The position numbers and the translations under genes were made by a program. 64,000 bases of DNA, taken from assembly GCF_030457605.1 (NCBI RefSeq), contig NZ_JAKDUR010000002.1, positions 62,001 through 126,000 of the forward strand. Reading direction: 5' to 3'. The notes under the pieces were generated by a model. The model ran no database searches, was not told where the DNA came from, and worked only from the letters and a program-made list of their open reading frames with translations. Shown one piece after another: positions 58,662 to 64,000 of the stretch (its first letter is position 1; each line of letters opens with the position of its first letter). Source of the DNA: Halomonas sp. Lineage in GTDB: Bacteria > Pseudomonadota > Gammaproteobacteria > Pseudomonadales > Halomonadaceae.

Positions 58662-58688
58662 AAAAAAACCGGCGGTGGAAGCCGCCGG
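58662..58688 (-). terminator. - strand terminator downstream of the metallophosphatase gene
   Basis: - strand CCGGCGGCTTCCACCGCCGGTTTTTTT. Confidence 0.8.
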
Positions 58689-58805
58689 ATAAAGCAAGGG
58701 ATCATTCAAGGGAACACTTACTCTGATGGCCGGCCGCACGCAAAGTTCACCCGTTATCTCAAAAAAATGTCATTTTTTATAAAACCGGCGTTATACCGGG
58801 CTACA

Positions 58806-59816
58806 TCAGACCGATAGCAGGCTTTCTTCCCGGGGCACGCGCACCCAGACAAACCGGTCAGCGTTCAGCGTTTGTTCGCCACTCCAACGATAGGCTACCA
58901 GACGGCCGTATTTCACCGCGCTATAGTCCAGGCAGGCAATGTTGTGCGTCGGCAGCGACGGCACGCCTTCGCACCAGTAATGCCCGATAAAAAGCGGCGG
59001 CTGGTCGCTGCCATAATAACTCAGGCGGCGGCGTTCCCCCGGCTCCAGCGGCCGTGATTCCAGATCGCCCGGCAGATTATCCGGTTGAAATACCACATCG
59101 CCCCAGACCGCGGGCGCTTCGCTCCAGAAATGCGCGCGAAAACTGCTGCGAGTAAAGCCGTCACCGGAATGGATCTCCACACCTCGGGGCAGGGGTATAT
59201 TGGCTCCGCGCGTCAGCCTGTCCAGAATATCGAATGCTTCGGTCGAGGCATCGGTGGACTCTTCCAGAAAGGCGTCGTCCATGCAGGCATTGGGTCGACG
59301 CTTTAGCAGCCTGGCGATCAGTGTTTCATCCCAGCAGGCGTGTACCACGCGAATACCGTCGATCTCCAGGCACAGCGGAATGGTCTTGAACCAGGCCAGG
59401 GTGTCTTCCCATTCGTTAGTGTAGTCGTAATACTGCTCCAGGGTTTCACGAATCAGGCGATTGTTGCGCGGCGTATGCTCGCGCAGCCAGCGTTTACCGC
59501 TACCCGCCGGCCCCGGATAAGAGTACGCCAGCGCGTTGTACTCATGGTTGCCCATGACGATGTACGCTTCGCCCGCTTCCACCATGCGCCGGGCCACGGT
59601 GACCGCCAGCCGGATACGCGGACCGCGGTCAATCAGGTCGCCCAAAAAGATGACCTTGCGCCGGGGATGGCGATACACGCCGCCACGCTTTTCATAGCCC
59701 ATCTTCTCCAGCAGGGTTACCAGCGTTGCGCCGCAGCCGTGAACATCACCGATCAGATCGTAACCTTCAAGCCGTGGCTTGCCCTGCCGGGTGTGTGGCA
59801 TGAGGGTCCGTTGCAT
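58806..59816 (-). CDS. Metallophosphoesterase (PrpA/ApaH-like)
   Basis: YDLIGDVHGCGATLVTLL, VIFLGDLIDRGPR, VMGNHEYNAL. Confidence 0.92.
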   Translation of the reverse strand: MQRTLMPHTRQGKPRLEGYDLIGDVHGCGATLVTLLEKMGYEKRGGVYRHPRRKVIFLGDLIDRGPRIRLAVTVARRMVEAGEAYIVMGNHEYNALAYSYPGPAGSGKRWLREHTPRNNRLIRETLEQYYDYTNEWEDTLAWFKTIPLCLEIDGIRVVHACWDETLIARLLKRRPNACMDDAFLEESTDASTEAFDILDRLTRGANIPLPRGVEIHSGDGFTRSSFRAHFWSEAPAVWGDVVFQPDNLPGDLESRPLEPGERRRLSYYGSDQPPLFIGHYWCEGVPSLPTHNIACLDYSAVKYGRLVAYRWSGEQTLNADRFVWVRVPREESLLSV

Positions 59817-59818
59817 GG

Positions 59819-60748
59819 TTAATCTCCCAGCCGATGGCTCCAGCCCAGCTTGCTGCGCAGCACTTCATAAAAGTTGTGCCCCAGCGGATGCACCAGCTGC
59901 ACCCGTTCGGGCTTGCGTTTTATCACCAGCACATCATCGGGCTTGGCGACGGCTCGGGTCTGGCCGTCACAGCTGACGTGCGGATAAACCATGTTGGTTT
60001 CGCCGATATGAATGCGGATTTCGCTGGCCGCGTCCAGCACTACCGGCCGGCTGGACAGCGTATGCGGAAACATCGGCACCAGCGTTACCACATCAAGTCG
60101 GGGATGCATGATGGGCCCGCCCCCGGAAAGTGCATAGGCCGTTGACCCCGTAGGTGTGGCGATAATCAGGCCGTCGCTGCGCTGGCTGTAAACGAACTGG
60201 CCATCCACGAACAGCTCGAACTCGATCATGCGCACTGCCTTTCCCGAATGCACCACGACTTCGTTGAGCGCTTCGCCATGGCCGACCGCGACGCCGTTGC
60301 GATAGAGCTCGGCATCCAGCAGGAAACGTTCTTCACGTTCATAATGGCCGGCCAGCACTTCGCCGACGCGGTCTTCCAGCTCGTCGGGCGAGATATCAGT
60401 GAGAAAACCCAGACGACCGCGATTCACGCCCAGAATCAACGTGCCGGTTTCACACAGCGTGCGCGCCGCTCCCAGCAGGCTGCCGTCGCCGCCCACGACA
60501 ATCACCAGGTCACAAAGCTCACCCAGCGCCCGGCGGCTGGTTTCCGGCAGGCCATGGTCGGCAATGACGGTGGCCGTGCGGTCTTCCATCACCACGTGAT
60601 AGTCACGCTCGGTCAGATAGCGAATCAAGCGCTTGAGAGAATCGACAACCTTGTCACTGCCCAGCCGGCCGATCAGGCCGATGGTCGTAAAAGGCCGCAC
60701 ACCGCTTTGGTCAGATGGTGCGCCGGTAGCAGAAGCTGTGTCAGTCAT
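59819..60748 (-). CDS. nadK: NAD kinase
   Basis: VVGGDGSLLGAARTL, GVNRGRLGFLTDI, ATPTGSTAYALSGGGPIMHP. Confidence 0.97.
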   Translation of the reverse strand: MTDTASATGAPSDQSGVRPFTTIGLIGRLGSDKVVDSLKRLIRYLTERDYHVVMEDRTATVIADHGLPETSRRALGELCDLVIVVGGDGSLLGAARTLCETGTLILGVNRGRLGFLTDISPDELEDRVGEVLAGHYEREERFLLDAELYRNGVAVGHGEALNEVVVHSGKAVRMIEFELFVDGQFVYSQRSDGLIIATPTGSTAYALSGGGPIMHPRLDVVTLVPMFPHTLSSRPVVLDAASEIRIHIGETNMVYPHVSCDGQTRAVAKPDDVLVIKRKPERVQLVHPLGHNFYEVLRSKLGWSHRLGD

Positions 60749-60853
60749 TAGGGCAACCCGTTAACATCGGCCTGCATTATGTCGGCCCGGAAGACGACGG
60801 GCAAATAGGCTTACGTCCTGGTGGGCCTGATTATCTTTCCGGCAGTGGCTCAT

Positions 60854-61723
60854 TCAGGCCTTAGCGGTTTTGCGTCCATTATAAAATCGCTGGTTGAGCC
60901 ACAGTGAAGCACCAATAATCGCTCCGCCCAGCGCCAGCCGGCCAAGGTCAGCCTCGCGGTTCCAGATCAGCAGGTTCACCAGCAAGCCCGCCGGCACCAG
61001 CGCGTTGTTCATGATCGCAAGCGTGCCGGCATTCACTTTTACCGCACCGCGGTTCCAGAGAAAATAGCCGCCGCCCGAGGCAGCCAGCCCCAACCATACA
61101 AGTACCAGCCATTGGCGGCCCTCGGTGGGCAACGCCGCCGTATTGCCCAGCAGTAAAAACGCGGGCAGCACCACCGCCAGTGCGCCGAGAAAAAACCAGC
61201 CGAACACGTTATGCCAGGGCAACGAGTGCGGCAGCGTGACGGCCAGCCGCCGATAGCCCACCTGCCCCAGGGCAAAGCACAAGCTGGCTCCCTGTACCAC
61301 GCAGAATCCCAACCAGAAACCGGCATTCACACCGTCGTAACGGATCACCGCTGCGCCCAGCACTGCCAACAGTGCCGTCAGCAGGTACAGCGGCGTAAAG
61401 CGGCCAAACAGCAGGTCATCGAGCAAGGCGATATACACCGGCGTCAGGACGGTAAACAACAGCACCTCGGGCACCGACAACAGCAAAAACGACTGATAAA
61501 GAAACAGGTACATGATGCCCTGCTGCAACGCCCCGATCACCATGAGCGCCAACCGTTTTTTGCCCTGCAGAAGACGCGGGCGCAAAAACGGCAAAAAGAC
61601 CAGCGCCGCCAGCGATATCCTTGCCAACACGGCAAAGTAGCTGTCGACCTGGCCGGCCAGGTAGGCGCCAATCAGCGAAAAGGAAAATGCCCACAACGCC
61701 GTCACGCCAATAAGGTAGTTCAA
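60854..61723 (-). CDS. DMT/EamA family transporter (probable TTG start)
   Basis: 10-TM-like EamA pattern; LYLLTALLAVLGAAVIRYDG, GGGYFLWNRGAVKVNAGTLAIMNNALVPAGLL. Confidence 0.88.
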   Translation of the reverse strand: MNYLIGVTALWAFSFSLIGAYLAGQVDSYFAVLARISLAALVFLPFLRPRLLQGKKRLALMVIGALQQGIMYLFLYQSFLLLSVPEVLLFTVLTPVYIALLDDLLFGRFTPLYLLTALLAVLGAAVIRYDGVNAGFWLGFCVVQGASLCFALGQVGYRRLAVTLPHSLPWHNVFGWFFLGALAVVLPAFLLLGNTAALPTEGRQWLVLVWLGLAASGGGYFLWNRGAVKVNAGTLAIMNNALVPAGLLVNLLIWNREADLGRLALGGAIIGASLWLNQRFYNGRKTAKA

Positions 61724-61786
61724 GGTAAACCTCTGAGGGGTAAAAAGTTTACCTTAGTATACCCGCTCCTGGGGCTCGGCCCAATT

Positions 61787-62356
61787 CTATTCGCGGCCAC
61801 GCAACCAGGCAATTGCATAGATCATGCCGGGAAGCCACAGCAGCATGGTCAAAGCGATACTGATGGCCACACGGCGCCCGCCGCCGCCGCTTAAACCAAT
61901 GGCCAGCGGTGGCAACAGTACGGCAAGTGCGGCGTAGGCCGCGTTGAGCACCACGGGCTCTTTTTCCGTGGCAGCTGCGGGCATCTGTAGCTCGGGCGCC
62001 TGACCGGGTGCCGGCGGCGTAAAATGCCCCACGGCCGCACTGGGTGGTGCTTGCGCCGGCTCAGGGTCGGGGGTGGCGGCGTTCGATTCGGGCTGACTCC
62101 CGGGCGCCGCTGCAGGTGGCTGCTCTGCCTGGCGGTGGGCCTGTTTGTCGATTTTTTGCTCCAGCGACGCTGCATCTTCTGCCAGCTCGTCGTGATAACG
62201 CTCCCAGTCCTCCCAATCGTGGGGCGTGCCGGTAATAGGCCGGTGGTCTCCGGCACCACGGGCACGTTCCCAGGCTTTTTCTTCCAGGGTATTCGGTCGA
62301 TCCGGGTCACGATCAAGCCCGACACCTTTGCGGCTCAAATATTCACGTGCATCCAT
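61787..62356 (-). CDS. Pmp3/YqaE-like membrane domain with long N-terminal soluble extension
   Basis: C-terminal AVLLPPLAIGLSGGGGRRVAISIALTMLLWLPGMIYAIAWL; N-terminal charged and Pro/Ala-rich region. Confidence 0.78.
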   Translation of the reverse strand: MDAREYLSRKGVGLDRDPDRPNTLEEKAWERARGAGDHRPITGTPHDWEDWERYHDELAEDAASLEQKIDKQAHRQAEQPPAAAPGSQPESNAATPDPEPAQAPPSAAVGHFTPPAPGQAPELQMPAAATEKEPVVLNAAYAALAVLLPPLAIGLSGGGGRRVAISIALTMLLWLPGMIYAIAWLRGRE

Positions 62357-62457
62357 CAGCGCACTCCTGGCGAGTAAAAAACAATGAACTGGACTAATCT
62401 AAAGATGATGGTCGCCGTGGCGTTCTTCAACCACGACTCGTTCAAGGAGCACTTATT

Positions 62458-62865
62458 ATGGCTCAGAAAACACCGGATGTTGTTCGCGATATCATGTCCC
62501 GGGACTGCTACCGTGTCTCACCCGAGACGTCCATCACCACCCTTGCCCAGGGCCTGACCCTGCATCGCCTGCCCGGTGCGCCGGTGGTCGATGGGGCGGA
62601 TCGTCTGGTGGGTTTTATTTCCGAGCAGGATGTCATCGGTCAGGTACTGGATAGCGTTTATCATGATGGCGAGGCGCCGCTGGTCAAAGAGCTGATGCGT
62701 AGCGATGTGCTCAGCGTAACCCCCAACAAGTCCGTGACGGATCTGGCCCAGGAGATGCTCGGCGCCAAGCCCAAAGTTTATCCGGTGGTGGAACAGTATC
62801 GGCTGGTCGGCATTGTCACACGACGCGATATATTGATGGCTTTGCTCAATATCCGGCGCCACTGA
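62458..62865 (+). CDS. CBS-domain pair protein
   Basis: VRDIMSRDCYRVSPETSITTLAQGLTLHRLPGAPVVDGADRLVGFISEQDV plus second CBS repeat. Confidence 0.93.
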   Translation: MAQKTPDVVRDIMSRDCYRVSPETSITTLAQGLTLHRLPGAPVVDGADRLVGFISEQDVIGQVLDSVYHDGEAPLVKELMRSDVLSVTPNKSVTDLAQEMLGAKPKVYPVVEQYRLVGIVTRRDILMALLNIRRH

Positions 62866-62921
62866 CAAAAGTCCGGCTGTCGTCCGTTTGTGCCCGGTGC
62901 TGACGTCGCAAACATGCTGCC

Positions 62922-62947
62922 AAAAAAAACGCTGCCCACGGGCAGCG
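62922..62947 (-). terminator. Orphan - strand rho-independent terminator
   Basis: - strand CGCTGCCCGTGGGCAGCGTTTTTTTT with no - strand CDS ending just upstream. Confidence 0.75.
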
Positions 62948-63062
62948 TAAACAAGGGATCGAAAACAATAGCCAGTCCAACAATTATCGCGATGACCTCC
63001 TTTTACGATGACCAGTGCAACAGCCTTTGCCACTGCTATCGCTATGCTGCCTGTAACCTTTC
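62922..63062 (-). ncRNA. Candidate small RNA or small-ORF transcript ending at the orphan terminator
   Basis: Promoter-like TTGTCC-18-GATAAC at 63070-63099 (- strand), hairpin at 63013-63035, AAAAGGAGGT at 62995-63004, terminator at 62922-62947. Confidence 0.35.
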
Positions 63063-63203
63063 AGACACCGTTATCGACAAAAGTTCGCTTACCGGACAAA
63101 TTTTCTCGCGCTGCGTGTACGCGTATAATGCTCACCGGTTGCGCCACCCAGGTGGCGGGCGCGTTATGTACTTCCTTTTTACACGCAATCCCGGAGCCAT
63201 TTC

Positions 63204-63563
63204 ATGGCGCTTTATTTGCTGGTGTTTGGCGTTTGCCTGCTGGTTATCGGCACTACGGTCGTGATTCTGCTCTCGACCCACACCCCCCGTTATCGCACGG
63301 AAGCACATCACTTGCTGGACGTTTTCGACAAGGCGCTGGCAAGCCAGGTCAGCGAAAGCGAATGGAACGCGCTCATCGGCTATCCAATCCGCCACGATGA
63401 ATACCTGGAAGGCGTACGCCGCCGGGCGGTTCATCTCATGGAAGAGCACGGCCGCCGCTGGCAACTTGTCCAGGGCAAGCCCCTGCTCAATACCCGCGGG
63501 CAGGCGGAACTTCAAGCGCTACGCGACCATCTGGCCGCCCGTATGGCTCTGCGCCGTACGTAA
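63204..63563 (+). CDS. Hypothetical protein with N-terminal TM helix
   Basis: MALYLLVFGVCLLVIGTTVVILLS followed by soluble helical region; TATAAT at 63124-63129 upstream. Confidence 0.7.
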   Translation: MALYLLVFGVCLLVIGTTVVILLSTHTPRYRTEAHHLLDVFDKALASQVSESEWNALIGYPIRHDEYLEGVRRRAVHLMEEHGRRWQLVQGKPLLNTRGQAELQALRDHLAARMALRRT

Positions 63564-63579
63564 CCCCGAGGAGGGCGCC

Positions 63580-64000
63580 ATGCATAGCACCATTCGCGAA
63601 CTGCCGCTGGAAACCGCCACCCGGCATCACGCTCACGACTTTCACCAGATCGTGATCACGCTGTGCGGTACCGCTCGCTTTGAAATCGACGGCCTCGGTG
63701 GGCGGCTGGATGCCTATGCCGGCTGTATCGTGCCGGCCAACTGTGAGCATTATTATTCCGGCAATGCGGAAAACCGCCAGCTCATTCTGGACCTGCCGCC
63801 GGAGGCACCGGCATTGTGCGGTGACCACCGTGAACTGGCTGCGCTGTTTGACGCCCCGCGCTTTTTTACTCTGGACAATGCCCTACGCCATTACATGGCC
63901 TTTATGGAAAGTGAAATGGCTCTGATGGGGCGCTCGCCCGAACACCCGGTACCGTTAAACAACGATGTCATGCGCCATGATCGGCTGGCAGTGGCCTTTC
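63580..64000 (+). CDS. AraC-type transcriptional regulator, N-terminal cupin-like part (truncated by window edge)
   Basis: Open frame MHSTIRELPLETATRHHAHDFHQIVITLCGTARFEIDGLGGRLDAYAGCIVPANCEHYYSG. Confidence 0.75.
   Translation, partial: MHSTIRELPLETATRHHAHDFHQIVITLCGTARFEIDGLGGRLDAYAGCIVPANCEHYYSGNAENRQLILDLPPEAPALCGDHRELAALFDAPRFFTLDNALRHYMAFMESEMALMGRSPEHPVPLNNDVMRHDRLAVAF

Noticed and set aside
1-64000. CRISPR array, tRNA/rRNA genes, transposons, prophage or known defence islands
   Set aside because: No regularly spaced identical repeats, no RNA-gene signatures and no transposase, integrase or defence-family motifs were seen; the region reads as core chromosome

Overview
The window is high-GC gammaproteobacterial chromosome, Halomonas-like by gene content and protein style. 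It is densely coded, mostly on the - strand, and I found no rRNA, tRNA, CRISPR array, transposase or prophage. Main blocks: mfd 3' end; L,D-transpeptidase / Lpp-like lipoprotein / L,D-transpeptidase; topA; lipA; the conserved lipB-ybeD-dacA-rlpA-mltB-rodA-mrdA-rlmH-rsfS-nadD-proA cell-elongation cluster; a translationally coupled pair of membrane proteins with degenerate GGDEF-like C-termini; lysE-type exporter, ubiX, mpl; a peptide ABC transporter with a LysR regulator and an M24 peptidase; azurin; a cobalamin uptake/cobinamide salvage region (cobQ, btuDCFB with a cobalamin riboswitch, two CobU-like proteins, cobC, cobS, cobD, cbiB, cbiZ, cobT); SorA/SorB-type sulfite dehydrogenase; eda-pgl-zwf-gap with divergent mgsA; then nadK, a DMT transporter, a Pmp3-like protein, a CBS protein and the start of an AraC-type regulator. 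Most unusual signals: (1) a ~101-nt cruciform-like element (26-bp outer stem plus two inner palindromes) at 43380-43480 between the cob genes and the btuB riboswitch; (2) two CobU-like proteins in one cluster that appear to keep complementary parts of the canonical CobU motif set; (3) degenerate short tandem repeats with periods of 12 or 15 nt at or just upstream of several start codons; (4) the paired degenerate GGDEF proteins; (5) an orphan - strand terminator with promoter-like sequence suggesting a ~140-nt RNA near 62.9-63.1 kb. All calls come from reading the sequence; no searches were run.
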